From: a virus
Virus record (IMG/VR): IMGVR_UViG_3300036770_002992
Coordinates: 1 to 58,767 of that record
Length of the DNA: 58,767 bases
Reading direction: 5' to 3' (one strand)
The notes below the pieces were generated by a model. The model had not been told where the DNA came from. It was given only the letters and a program-made list of their open reading frames with translations, and searched no databases. Made by a program: the position numbers and the translations under genes. Below are positions 6,407-14,367 of this stretch, in pieces (position 1 is the stretch's first letter; each line of letters begins with the position of its first letter).

Positions 6407-6936
6407 TACAACTCCAATATTGTAAACGGGCTTCGTACAGATGGAGAAAATTTTTCAGCCGCCTGTAAGGACAACTTAATTCTAGCAGGCTGAGACTGCA
6501 TTCGTCCAGTAGAATACAAAGATCCTAAGGCAAAGGATGTTCCTGAACCTATTGCATTAAAGTTATTCGCGTCTTCTCCAAAGTGCCAATCATTACAAAA
6601 TTCAAACAGTCTGCCGTTTACCCCTACAAGCAATTCTGATGAGTCATCTTCAGATGACGGATCTATTTTAGACACCTCACAGGCCGATCTTAGGGCATCA
6701 ACAAACGCTGTATTTAAAAACTTGTCTAAATTGTCTGTTTGTAATTTTGGCGGGATGAAGATATGCTCAACGACTTTACCAAATCTAAAACTGCCAGCAT
6801 ATCCAATTAAATAGTTATTTCTAATGAATACTTTGGGCTCTTTTCTAGTAGAAACAAGATTGCCCTCATCTACGGCAGCAGCGTCTCCACCCATATACAC
6901 CTTACCGTTATGAGCAATTGCTGATATGCAGGTCAT
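6406..6936 (-). CDS. Proteasome/HslV-like Ntn hydrolase
   Basis: This encodes 176 residues with the beta-subunit fold signature of the 20S proteasome and HslV. After removal of Met the protein begins TCIS, giving a Thr1 nucleophile. GGDAAA supplies Asp17 at the canonical distance, and a Lys at 34 (KVFIRNNYLIGYAGS) sits where Lys33 normally lies, with one residue inserted. Later GSGTSFALGSLYS matches the GSG segment of active beta subunits. Phages carry such proteins as stand-alone peptidases of unclear target. No ATPase partner (HslU/ClpX) is visible nearby. The gene is overlap-coupled to the downstream zinc-ribbon gene. Confidence 0.82.
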   Translation of the reverse strand: MTCISAIAHNGKVYMGGDAAAVDEGNLVSTRKEPKVFIRNNYLIGYAGSFRFGKVVEHIFIPPKLQTDNLDKFLNTAFVDALRSACEVSKIDPSSEDDSSELLVGVNGRLFEFCNDWHFGEDANNFNAIGSGTSFALGSLYSTGRMQSQPARIKLSLQAAEKFSPSVRSPFTILEL

Positions 6937-6947
6937 CTTACTCCATA

Positions 6948-7049
6948 CTAATAGGATCTTTTATTTTGAATTCGCCGCTTTTGCTTCATTAGACGCTCAA
7001 TTTCCTCGTCTAAATCTTCTTCTTCATCGTAGTCGTAATTTATGTTCAT
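6948..7049 (-). CDS. 33-residue highly charged peptide
   Basis: The ATG at 7049 overlaps the TGA of the upstream dehydratase gene (ATGA). The product has an acidic first half (YDYDEEEDLDEEIERL) and a basic second half (KQKRRIQNKR). It is probably a single helix or disordered. Function unknown. Confidence 0.6.
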   Translation of the reverse strand: MNINYDYDEEEDLDEEIERLMKQKRRIQNKRSY

Positions 7050-8056
7050 AGTTGTAGCCACTCTGGGTTATCCAGAGTCCATTTTACCGTTCTTTCTAAA
7101 GATTCTTCTAGAGATAGGGGGGCCTTCCACCCTGTACCCGCTATTTTACTCCCATCTAAGGCATAACGCAAGTCATGTCCTGGACGAGATGAGTGGAAGT
7201 CTACCAGTTCATAATTTAGTGGCTTTCCAACAAAATTAGCAACCATCTCTGCCATCTCTAAATTATCTACCTCACGCTCACCAACTACATGGTATTTTTG
7301 AGGAGCCTGGAAATCTCCATAAAAGGTTACAGGGATATTCAGGGCATGAAGTAGGGCATCTGCCTGATTCCTGGCATGAAGATAATATCTACTGCCAATC
7401 TGACCAGTAGGAGAAGCATGAATGTCCATTTTTTCGCCAGACAGAACCTTCTTAATGACCATGGGGACGAACTTCTCTGGGTCCTGCATTTCACCAATGA
7501 TATTCATGGTATTAGTGATAATTAATGGGACTCCGTAAGTCCTCCAGTACGAGTAAGCAATTGATTCCTGGGCAGCCTTAGATGCTGAGTATGGATTTGA
7601 TGGAAAGTATTGGTCCATCCATTCACGATGGGCATGTCCGACAGGAGCAGGACCATACACTTCATCAGTAGATACATGAAGGAACTTCTCAATGTCTGAG
7701 AATCTGGCCCACTCAAGCATATTACAAACTAAGGACACATTATTCTCAATGAAGGGCACGGGCTCAGTAATGGATCTGTCAACATGTGACTCGCTGGCCA
7801 CGTTAAGAACATAGTCAATCTTACCAATCTCATGAGAGAGTACAGGTGAGATTGGAGCGGTAAGATCATGTTTGATAACTTTTACTCTCTTGAAATCATT
7901 ATCATATCCATCCACCGCCAAACGAATTCTGTCAGTAATTCCACGGTGTCGAAAAGATACCAAACAAACTACATTCCAGTCTGTGTTTGCAAGAATATGT
8001 CGTAGCACATGGCTGCCAACAAATCCGCTAGCGCCTGTGAGAAGTACAGTTGTCAT
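7046..8056 (-). CDS. dTDP-glucose 4,6-dehydratase-like SDR enzyme
   Basis: This encodes 336 residues of an extended short-chain dehydrogenase. It shows the NAD-binding loop TGASGFVG (residues 7-14), the dehydratase hallmark ASESHVDRS (87-95), the catalytic Thr-Asp-Glu of STDEVYG (130-132) and the Tyr/Lys pair YSASK (156 and 160). RmlB-type enzymes convert dTDP-glucose to the 4-keto-6-deoxy sugar, an entry point to rhamnose and other deoxysugars. Related GDP- or UDP-sugar dehydratases cannot be excluded. A sigma70-like promoter lies just upstream (8078-8107), making this the first gene of a transcript that may run into the small accessory genes. Confidence 0.85.
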   Translation of the reverse strand: MTTVLLTGASGFVGSHVLRHILANTDWNVVCLVSFRHRGITDRIRLAVDGYDNDFKRVKVIKHDLTAPISPVLSHEIGKIDYVLNVASESHVDRSITEPVPFIENNVSLVCNMLEWARFSDIEKFLHVSTDEVYGPAPVGHAHREWMDQYFPSNPYSASKAAQESIAYSYWRTYGVPLIITNTMNIIGEMQDPEKFVPMVIKKVLSGEKMDIHASPTGQIGSRYYLHARNQADALLHALNIPVTFYGDFQAPQKYHVVGEREVDNLEMAEMVANFVGKPLNYELVDFHSSRPGHDLRYALDGSKIAGTGWKAPLSLEESLERTVKWTLDNPEWLQL

Positions 8057-8077
8057 TATTTTCCAATCGTTTTTATT

Positions 8078-8107
8078 ATTATGACATTATATACAGTCAT
8101 GTGTCAA
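8078..8107 (-). promoter_or_regulatory. Sigma70-like promoter upstream of the dehydratase gene
   Basis: On the minus strand, -35 TTGACA (8107-8102) is followed by an 18-nt spacer and -10 CATAAT (8083-8078). It lies in one of the few intergenic gaps of the left half, about 22 bases upstream of the start at 8056. Confidence 0.55.
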
Positions 8108-8110
8108 TGA

Positions 8111-8977
8111 TTATATCCAGCCCTTAATGGCTCTTTTAATTCCGTCTTCAAAGGTGATCTGGGGGGTATACACCTTAAGCATATTTGTATTATCCGAAAC
8201 TCTATACATAACCCCCGTGGGTTCGGCTGGAAGGTGGCGGAATGCTGGCTCGTATCCAATTATTTTTGCTACTAATTCAGCAAATTGATTAAATGATACT
8301 GCCTCAGAGTTGCCAAGATTCAATGGTTCTAGATAATCTTGGTTAATAGCAGAATCCACAGCCTTAACAATATCTATAATGTGTATAAAGTCACGAACCT
8401 GTGTTCCGTCCCCCCAAATATCAAACGGGTCAGATCTTTCTACGCCTCGTTTAATATACGATGGAAACGGATAGGATAGATCCTGGTCTGTACCGTAGCC
8501 AGAGAATGGTCTAAATACATGAACTTTAATTCCTTCTGCCTGAGCAAACTGAGCAAGATATTCACCTGTTAATTTTGCCCAGCCGTAAGTAAGATCTGGA
8601 TTAGATACATCTGACAAATTAATATCAGACTCTTTTAGTCTGATATTAGATCCAGATGTTTGCAATTTAATTGGATAGGCGGCAGAACTGGAGAAGTATA
8701 CGACTCTTCCTGGTCGGGTATTAAGAACCCATTGAAAAAAGTCACTATCTATTGCCAAATCTGTTGCAACACTAAGGGGGCTTCCCTCAATAGTTTTTCT
8801 TCCCCCGACAATTGCTGCTAAATGAATAACAAGATCATAATATTCTTTATTTACTTTAAAGAAATCTCTGCAATCATTTCCGGTTTTGATATCAATAATT
8901 GTTAAATTATGGTCCCTGTAATACATTTGGAAATATTTCCCAACAAATCCTTCTCCGCCAGTAATTAATATCTTCAT
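8111..8977 (-). CDS. NAD-dependent epimerase/dehydratase (extended SDR)
   Basis: This encodes 288 residues. The N-terminal ITGGEGFVG is the Rossmann dinucleotide loop. SSSAAYP supplies the catalytic Ser region and YGWAK the Tyr/Lys pair. VFRPFSGYG and WGDGTQVRDFIHIIDI are typical of sugar-nucleotide epimerases and GDP-fucose synthase relatives. It probably epimerises or reduces a nucleotide sugar; which one cannot be told. It overlaps the downstream glycosyltransferase gene by four bases and is part of the glycan cassette. Confidence 0.82.
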   Translation of the reverse strand: MKILITGGEGFVGKYFQMYYRDHNLTIIDIKTGNDCRDFFKVNKEYYDLVIHLAAIVGGRKTIEGSPLSVATDLAIDSDFFQWVLNTRPGRVVYFSSSAAYPIKLQTSGSNIRLKESDINLSDVSNPDLTYGWAKLTGEYLAQFAQAEGIKVHVFRPFSGYGTDQDLSYPFPSYIKRGVERSDPFDIWGDGTQVRDFIHIIDIVKAVDSAINQDYLEPLNLGNSEAVSFNQFAELVAKIIGYEPAFRHLPAEPTGVMYRVSDNTNMLKVYTPQITFEDGIKRAIKGWI

Positions 8978-9633
8978 TCTGCGACCTGGAATTTGCTCAA
9001 TTCATCAGAGATATTGTACATCAAGTACTGCTCCCACGCAATTCTATCGTTGTTATTCATGTCAGAACTATTTACTTCTTCATATAGTTCGTCTGCCTGA
9101 GACTTACCTACAGAATAATGCATATGTTCTATGATTACATCTGGGTGATATTGTAGGGTTTTAAGCCTCCGACCCAATTCCATCCAAAAATTATCTAGAT
9201 AAAGATGCTTCATCTTAGGCGGAGCCATATATCCTAATGTTCTAATGATATTAGAATCTAGCATCGCAGCGGTGGCAAGACGTTCACCTTGGATCAAATC
9301 GTTTCCGTATGCGACAGTATTATCTTTAGCATGACGCATAAAGATTTTGTCCCAGTTTTTAGTTCTAATCCTGTGATCGTCACCCATGAATGTAATATAG
9401 TCATAGTCTTGGCAATATTTATTGGCAACAAGGTTGAGTGTACCATTCATGCCTTTTCTTTCATTAATCTCCCAGACTACACCGTCATAACGCTCTGAGT
9501 AATTGTTTTCATCATCCGAATCCAAGGCAAAGCAAAGAGTTGTTTGACCTGAGGTATTCTGAATAAATAAATCATAAAACTCTGATGCATTATGTGGCCT
9601 TGATCTTGTTGGAACTATGAGTAAGTTTTTCAT
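8974..9633 (-). CDS. Glycosyltransferase-like protein (GT-A type)
   Basis: This encodes 219 residues. It starts LLIVPTRSRP, typical of GT-A folds. FALDSDDENN and FMGDDHRI lie where nucleotide-sugar-binding and metal-binding acidic motifs are expected, and a late helical region follows. It is shorter than a full GT2 enzyme but has the core. It is overlap-coupled with the epimerase downstream and the next glycosyltransferase upstream. Donor and acceptor are unknown. Confidence 0.7.
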   Translation of the reverse strand: MKNLLIVPTRSRPHNASEFYDLFIQNTSGQTTLCFALDSDDENNYSERYDGVVWEINERKGMNGTLNLVANKYCQDYDYITFMGDDHRIRTKNWDKIFMRHAKDNTVAYGNDLIQGERLATAAMLDSNIIRTLGYMAPPKMKHLYLDNFWMELGRRLKTLQYHPDVIIEHMHYSVGKSQADELYEEVNSSDMNNNDRIAWEQYLMYNISDELSKFQVAE

Positions 9634-10418
9634 TAATATCCTAACTTCTTCTTCTCATTTTCAGTAGACGACCAAGTATGAGTATTCTTATAGAAGTCAT
9701 ACTCTTCATCAGTAAGGGGCTGCTTGGCCCACCACCCCATGTGGCGACAGGTGAATCTGCCAGCAATTCTAATAGCACTTGTATTGCAGGTCATTCTACC
9801 AGGCACATTATCTATCTCTGCAAGGAATTTGTCTCTATTGTATAAGGAAAATGTCGTATCAATCGGGGCGGCGTAGAGATCATCAATTTCCGGTAGACGC
9901 TCCACTTTTCTAGACCAATAATTTCTCTCCCACATGTCCACCTGATGAGGATTAAAAAATCTTTCGCGCTCTTCGGGGGTATCAATATCTATCGCCAGCC
10001 CTACCTTAGATACTCCGTACATATCAACAATTCTTTTCATCTTGTCGATAGCATTGGCAGGCATTTTTTCATTAAAGAGTAAATCTGGATCGGTCACAAT
10101 AAAATACTTTGGCATCCTGGAGCAAATATCTTTATCTTCTGCATAAACTCTTGGACCTAAGTTTTTCCCCCATTTAACCACATGATACTTGGACGCGAGT
10201 TCGTCTAATAAGTCTATCATCTCTGGATATGTAGATCCATTATCACAAATGATAATATTCGTCCAACCCTTTTCCTCTAACTGATCCACCATGGATTTTA
10301 GATACGTTGGAGTATTGAATACTGGAATAATTATGGGCGTGTCATCGGCTATCAAGGTCGCGCTATCATTTTCCTTCTGATACTCCAAAGCGACACGAAT
10401 ATCTTCATAGATCGGCAT
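9633..10418 (-). CDS. Family 2-like glycosyltransferase
   Basis: This encodes 261 residues. IIIPVFNTPTYL is the GT2 start strand. IIICDNGSTYPE matches the DNxSxD region, and FIVTDPDLLF carries the metal-binding DxD-like motif (DPD). MGWW near the C-terminus may form part of the acceptor site. It is overlap-coupled to its neighbours. The sugar is unknown. Confidence 0.8.
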   Translation of the reverse strand: MPIYEDIRVALEYQKENDSATLIADDTPIIIPVFNTPTYLKSMVDQLEEKGWTNIIICDNGSTYPEMIDLLDELASKYHVVKWGKNLGPRVYAEDKDICSRMPKYFIVTDPDLLFNEKMPANAIDKMKRIVDMYGVSKVGLAIDIDTPEERERFFNPHQVDMWERNYWSRKVERLPEIDDLYAAPIDTTFSLYNRDKFLAEIDNVPGRMTCNTSAIRIAGRFTCRHMGWWAKQPLTDEEYDFYKNTHTWSSTENEKKKLGY

Positions 10419-11029
10419 TATCTATTCTCTCCAAGAACTTCGGGGATATGTGCATATCCATATTTTGCAATGATTTCCTCAAATAAGAATCCATCAGCGG
10501 AGTGGTCATATCTATGCCAGCCCCCGATTGATTCCCAGGCTTTCTTGCTTGCAACACATTGTAGCAAATCAATTTTACCCATGACAGGGGGTACACCTGA
10601 GAAATAATTTATATCAAACTTCTCATGTCTACATGCAAATATTACAACATCTGACTCTGTTTCATCAATTTTGTCAGAAATCTTCTGCAGCGCATCTGGA
10701 TATAAAATATTATCAATGTTGAAGTGCAGAATATAATCACCAGAGGCCTGTTTAATTCCAAGGTCTCTTGAATGATGTCCCCAGCCATAGCCAGCATAAA
10801 ATTTATCTAGCCCATAAATTCCATAATGCTGCTCAGTACTGGTAAATCCAGTATTCTCTGGAATATCGTCTAACTCATTATCATACGAGCCTTCTCTAGG
10901 ACCATCATGAATAACTAAAAGTTCAAAATCCTTAAAGGTTTGATTATTTAAAGACTCTATGCCCTCGCGCATTCTATCTCTGGGGACATGGTTTTCTGCA
11001 TCGGTAGCAACAATAGTAAACCTTGGCAC
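10418..11029 (-). CDS. Family 2-like glycosyltransferase
   Basis: This encodes 203 residues from GTG 11029. That start is chosen because AAGGAG (11034-11039) lies four bases upstream and the GTG follows the upstream stop; an ATG at 11053 would overlap that gene by 23 bases with no ribosome binding site. The N-terminus PRFTIVATDAEN is followed by SLNNQTFKDFELLVIHDGP, a classic GT2 signature. HFNIDNILYP holds the DxD-equivalent (NID) and GGWH lies near the acceptor end. The sugar is unknown. Confidence 0.8.
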   Translation of the reverse strand: MPRFTIVATDAENHVPRDRMREGIESLNNQTFKDFELLVIHDGPREGSYDNELDDIPENTGFTSTEQHYGIYGLDKFYAGYGWGHHSRDLGIKQASGDYILHFNIDNILYPDALQKISDKIDETESDVVIFACRHEKFDINYFSGVPPVMGKIDLLQCVASKKAWESIGGWHRYDHSADGFLFEEIIAKYGYAHIPEVLGENR

Positions 11030-11030
11030 T

Positions 11031-11675
11031 CTACTCCTTAATGTACCAATCATCCCAATGGGATAATTCTTCTAAGATTCTAACATATCCCTTTGAAATC
11101 ATCAAGGAATAAATTAAATCTCTTTGATCTGTATAGTTATGCTCTATAGTTAATAGTTTAATGTTTCTACTAAATGAATATGATGAAAGAATATCAAACT
11201 CTGATCCCTCTGTGTCTACAGACATATACTCTATTGTTTGCGGGGCGGAATAATAATCTAGTAAATCATCTAGAGATACTGTTTCTACATCAAAAGTAGT
11301 GTTTCTTTTCCTTGTGGTCGCCCACCTATCTGATTCTATATAATCTGTTATAGTCGATAATTCTTGCATTTCACCTACGGACGCAAAGCAAATAGTTTTA
11401 CCAGTTTTATTATATACGCATCGATGGTCAACATGGCAGTTTCTAGACTTTAATGATTCGTGGAATGCTGGGTTGGGCTCTGCTAAAATTCCTTGCCATC
11501 CATATTCTTTTTCTAATAAATAAGTGTTTGATATACTTTCTGCGTCTGCCGCTCCAAATTCAACAAAATATCCATTTTTATCAAATAAATAGGCGGCTAG
11601 AAGATCTTGCCCCAACTGAGAATTGTGCCCCATACTATCTTTAAATTTTACAAACTTATCTTTAGATATTTTCAT
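11031..11675 (-). CDS. FkbM-family methyltransferase
   Basis: This encodes 214 residues. SQLGQDLLAAYLFD, FVEFGAADAESISNTYLLEKEYGW and GILAEPNP are the hallmark FkbM segments. VETVSLDDLLDYY and YMSVDTEGSEFDIL complete the SAM-binding domain. FkbM enzymes O-methylate hydroxyls on sugars or polyketides, so here methylation of the transferred sugar is likely. The position between glycosyltransferase genes supports this. Confidence 0.85.
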   Translation of the reverse strand: MKISKDKFVKFKDSMGHNSQLGQDLLAAYLFDKNGYFVEFGAADAESISNTYLLEKEYGWQGILAEPNPAFHESLKSRNCHVDHRCVYNKTGKTICFASVGEMQELSTITDYIESDRWATTRKRNTTFDVETVSLDDLLDYYSAPQTIEYMSVDTEGSEFDILSSYSFSRNIKLLTIEHNYTDQRDLIYSLMISKGYVRILEELSHWDDWYIKE

Positions 11676-11712
11676 TTATACACTTTTCTACTAGTTAATT
11701 TCTGGGCGGTCC

Positions 11713-12108
11713 TCAAAAGATCTTTTCTTCTATAATTTCTGAATTCATAATTATATTAATTTCTTTTTTAATTCCAGACCTCACATCATTATACATGTAA
11801 ATTAGACGGGCGCACAAAATAAACTCTTCATTAAAATTTTTTAGACGCTCATGTTTTCTAATTAAATCTTCCAAGTCCCAAAGTTTTTTGTTTATTAATT
11901 TTAAATCATTATAATAAATATCTGGGACCTGAGCACCTTTTAATCTATTTCTTAGATAAACTAATTCTTTATTTATATTCTCTGCCTGAGAATTATTTTT
12001 ACAAAACTCTGATTTAATCTCAAGTATGGTAATTTTATCTATTAGTTCTCCAACAGAGACTGGAATGTTTATTATCACCAGCAGGCCGCTCTTTATCTTA
12101 ATATCCAA
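11713..12108 (-). CDS. DUF6165-like protein
   Basis: This encodes 131 residues. INIPVSVGELIDKITILEIK is the recognisable start of the DUF6165 family, followed by charged helices. Bacterial members sit in surface-polysaccharide and glycosyltransferase clusters. No biochemical activity is known to me. It overlaps the GT9-like gene upstream by 16 bases, consistent with joint function. Confidence 0.72.
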   Translation of the reverse strand: MDIKIKSGLLVIINIPVSVGELIDKITILEIKSEFCKNNSQAENINKELVYLRNRLKGAQVPDIYYNDLKLINKKLWDLEDLIRKHERLKNFNEEFILCARLIYMYNDVRSGIKKEINIIMNSEIIEEKIF

Positions 12109-12842
12109 TTAGGATTTCTATACACCCAAGCAACATGTATAAGATTCTGACGATAAGAATCTTTATCTTCTGCGTCTGCTGGTATTCTGTCATATAGATA
12201 TATCTTGCCGTTATTACAATATTTATCTACTAGATATCCCAAAGCGCTTTCAACCACATGTATTTCTTTTGCTCTTTCTATCGCTAAAATCCAATCGAAT
12301 ATATTAAATGCGTTTTGCCTATCTCTGTCGGCATACATGTAATGCACAGGTAGGTCGGACTTTATATCTAATTGAACTTTATATGTATTAGAGAATATAT
12401 CATTGGCTAAAATATAATCTCCATGCAACCCATATCTGTCTATTAACTTATTTTCTCTTTCTAGATTTCTAGAAATTTTTACATTCTCTCTGAAGTCCCC
12501 AAACTCTATTCCAAGTTTATCTCTCGCCCAAAAATGTCTCGCCGTCATCCAAAGCCCATGGATGTTCATTTTATCTGCCTCTGGCATTAGGGCGAGGTAT
12601 TTATCTCCATTTTCAAAATCTATACTTTCTTCACCTTTATAATATTCTGCCATAGGATAGTTTCCATCTTCAGGGCACCAGATCAGTCCATCCATTTTTA
12701 TATATTTGTTTAAAAGTTTATGATCTAAGGCGACTGGCCAGTAAACTGTGTAACCTCTGTCTATTAAGTGTTTAGCAAAACTAGATGTATAAATTAAATC
12801 ACCCAAGCAGCAATGGTGGTAGATTAAACAATTTTTCGACAT
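12093..12842 (-). CDS. GT9/heptosyltransferase-like protein
   Basis: This encodes 249 residues. HHCCLGDLIYTSSFAKHLIDRGY matches the N-terminal GDxLxTxPxxxxL pattern of ADP-heptose and other GT9 transferases. The C-terminal VVESALGYLVDKY lies where GT9 enzymes bind the nucleotide sugar. It is shorter than typical GT9 enzymes (about 340), so it may be a reduced or non-catalytic relative. It is the first gene of this stretch, preceded by a short AT-rich gap. Confidence 0.6.
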   Translation of the reverse strand: MSKNCLIYHHCCLGDLIYTSSFAKHLIDRGYTVYWPVALDHKLLNKYIKMDGLIWCPEDGNYPMAEYYKGEESIDFENGDKYLALMPEADKMNIHGLWMTARHFWARDKLGIEFGDFRENVKISRNLERENKLIDRYGLHGDYILANDIFSNTYKVQLDIKSDLPVHYMYADRDRQNAFNIFDWILAIERAKEIHVVESALGYLVDKYCNNGKIYLYDRIPADAEDKDSYRQNLIHVAWVYRNPNWILR

Positions 12843-12872
12843 GATTTAATCCTTAAAAAAAATATTTATATT

Positions 12873-13091
12873 TTATATAATATCAGAAATATTTCTTTCA
12901 ACGATACAATCCATGCAATAAAAATCTGCATAACTGTTATATGCCTCATCTGTAAGCAACGCAGACAATTGATTAAATTGAGCCGCCTCGTTGAGACATT
13001 CTAGGTTAGAGCAGTAATATTCTTGAGGTTGCTTTATATCCTCAATACGCTTTTTTTTAAAAGATAAAGGAAAAGACTTAATCAGATTCAT
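12873..13091 (-). CDS. Small Cys-containing protein
   Basis: This encodes 72 residues. A basic N-terminus is followed by YYCSNLECLNEAAQFN and FYCMDC, two Cys pairs that could bind one zinc. The start overlaps the upstream gene by 14 bases. Function unknown. Confidence 0.65.
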   Translation of the reverse strand: MNLIKSFPLSFKKKRIEDIKQPQEYYCSNLECLNEAAQFNQLSALLTDEAYNSYADFYCMDCIVERNISDII

Positions 13092-13248
13092 AGTCTATCC
13101 CCATTTCTTTAACGTCTAGAAGATCTTCATTCTCAATAATTTCTTCGTAATCTATTCCGTCTTTGTGATATTTTACTAAACAGAAGTTTGCATAATACTT
13201 GACCACTTTACCCCAACATTTTTCAGATTCTATCCATACTAGACTCAT
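13078..13248 (-). CDS. Small acidic protein
   Basis: This encodes 56 residues. The ATG at 13248 overlaps the upstream TGA (ATGA). An N-terminal beta-rich part (SLVWIESEKCWGKVVKYYANFCLVKY) is followed by an acidic C-terminus. Function unknown. Confidence 0.65.
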   Translation of the reverse strand: MSLVWIESEKCWGKVVKYYANFCLVKYHKDGIDYEEIIENEDLLDVKEMGIDYESD

Positions 13249-13496
13249 CATATAGTCCTGGGTGGATCTCCTGGAGAGCCCTGTAGGTCACAAGCATAAC
13301 CGAATTGTTCTACCAGACCCTTTAGTTTATAAAGATATTCCATAACGATCATCTGTTTTTCCTTAGACAAGGACATAACTTCATTTTCATAAACCCTTAG
13401 TGCTATAAACTTTGGCATCTCTACAAGATCTACAATTATATTATATGGTGGCTTATGTTCTTTCAAAATCTTGTACACCAATGGATCATAGATCAA
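13248..13496 (-). CDS. Conserved actinophage-type protein
   Basis: This encodes 82 residues. The stretch KFIALRVYENEVMSLSKEKQ and the C-terminal GDPPRTI match a small protein family I recall from many actinobacteriophages, function unknown. It overlaps whiB upstream by 11 bases, which suggests co-expression. Confidence 0.7.
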   Translation of the reverse strand: MIYDPLVYKILKEHKPPYNIIVDLVEMPKFIALRVYENEVMSLSKEKQMIVMEYLYKLKGLVEQFGYACDLQGSPGDPPRTI

Positions 13497-13794
13497 TGTC
13501 TTCTCCCTCAGATATAAGTTCTAGCACCCTCGCCCAAGTTTCCTGGTTTTTATGAGAATTTCTCACATTGTCTAGTTTACCATCATTAAGGAATACACCG
13601 CCCCAAACTCCAAATGATTCTGTCTTTACACCATAGTCGAAACATTCTTTTATTACTGGGCAGGATAGGCATTGTCTATCTATTTGTCTAGCAACATCCT
13701 GGTCTAATTCATACTTATCAAAGTATAATTCTGTGTCTGTTCCAGCGCACAGCGCTTCACTTAGCCACATATTTAGCAGGAACTTTCCATCCAT
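13486..13794 (-). CDS. whiB: WhiB-family transcription factor
   Basis: This encodes 102 residues. Four cysteines (C16, C42, C45, C51) in the WhiB pattern C...CxxCxxxxxC would ligate a 4Fe-4S cluster. GVWGG (62-66) is the conserved G[VI]WGG turn. WhiB proteins bind sigma factors and act as redox-sensitive regulators; they occur almost only in Actinobacteria and their phages, so this gene is the strongest host clue. The short post-turn region lacks the strongly basic C-terminal tail typical of DNA-binding Wbl proteins, so it may act mainly through sigma factor contacts. Confidence 0.92.
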   Translation of the reverse strand: MDGKFLLNMWLSEALCAGTDTELYFDKYELDQDVARQIDRQCLSCPVIKECFDYGVKTESFGVWGGVFLNDGKLDNVRNSHKNQETWARVLELISEGEDIDL

Positions 13795-13975
13795 TACTGC
13801 CTGGGTGATACTTTCTAGTCACTCCCCATTTTCCATATCGGAACATCCCGTTCTTCTTGTACAAGCCATCTCTAAGGGGCTTCCAGTCAACGATGGTCCA
13901 GCCATCCCAAAATAGATTATTATTAGAATCTACAATCTCATGGGCGGCGTTGTAATCAATAAATACCTGGCTCAT
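13757..13975 (-). CDS. Conserved actinophage-type protein
   Basis: This encodes 72 residues. VFIDYNAAHEIVDSNNNL, WDGWTIVDWKP and YKKNGMFRYGKWGVTRKY resemble small proteins I know from several actinophages. It is basic and aromatic, which may suit nucleic-acid binding. It overlaps whiB by 38 bases. Function unknown. Confidence 0.7.
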   Translation of the reverse strand: MSQVFIDYNAAHEIVDSNNNLFWDGWTIVDWKPLRDGLYKKNGMFRYGKWGVTRKYHPGSNGWKVPAKYVAK

Positions 13976-14265
13976 TATTCCTCACTTGTTGTATAGACGA
14001 TTTTTTTTATTCCATTTTTTCTTATTGCTTCGTAACATCTTTTACAGGGTCGGCTGTCTCTTGCCTCTCCCCGCCTGTTTACTCTGGCAACATAAATAGT
14101 TGCGCCATGTACATCCTTAGCCTTCTTAATCGCATCAATCTCGGCGTGTACGGAGCAATGGTCCTTAATATGCTCGCTTGAAACTATGCGTGGATGGCTT
14201 CGATCCTTGTTAATTCCTGTAGAGATCACTCTACCACCCTTTACGATTACCGATCCATGCTTCAT
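13975..14265 (-). CDS. Cytidine/deoxycytidylate deaminase-family protein, anomalous 5' end
   Basis: The 96 visible residues contain the zinc-deaminase core: VHAEIDAI (H40, E42) and RPCKRC (C74, C77). dCMP or cytidine deaminases supply dUMP or uridine for thymidylate synthesis. The first usable ATG (14265) cuts off the usual N-terminal helix. That helix is encoded upstream in the same frame (positions 14334-14266: SKRDQAYLSVASYLASQSDC) but has no ATG, GTG or TTG. The properly placed ATG at 14359, with AGGAG upstream, is one frame away and stops after 11 codons. A +1 frameshift, a non-standard start or a sequence error would restore a normal-length enzyme. Confidence 0.82.
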   Translation of the reverse strand: MKHGSVIVKGGRVISTGINKDRSHPRIVSSEHIKDHCSVHAEIDAIKKAKDVHGATIYVARVNRRGEARDSRPCKRCYEAIRKNGIKKIVYTTSEE

Positions 14266-14367
14266 TCGGCAGTCTGACTGAGATGCTAGATATGATGCAA
14301 CAGAAAGATATGCTTGGTCGCGCTTAGATACGGCGACCTGCTCCTTTGATAATCCTCATTATTTCTC

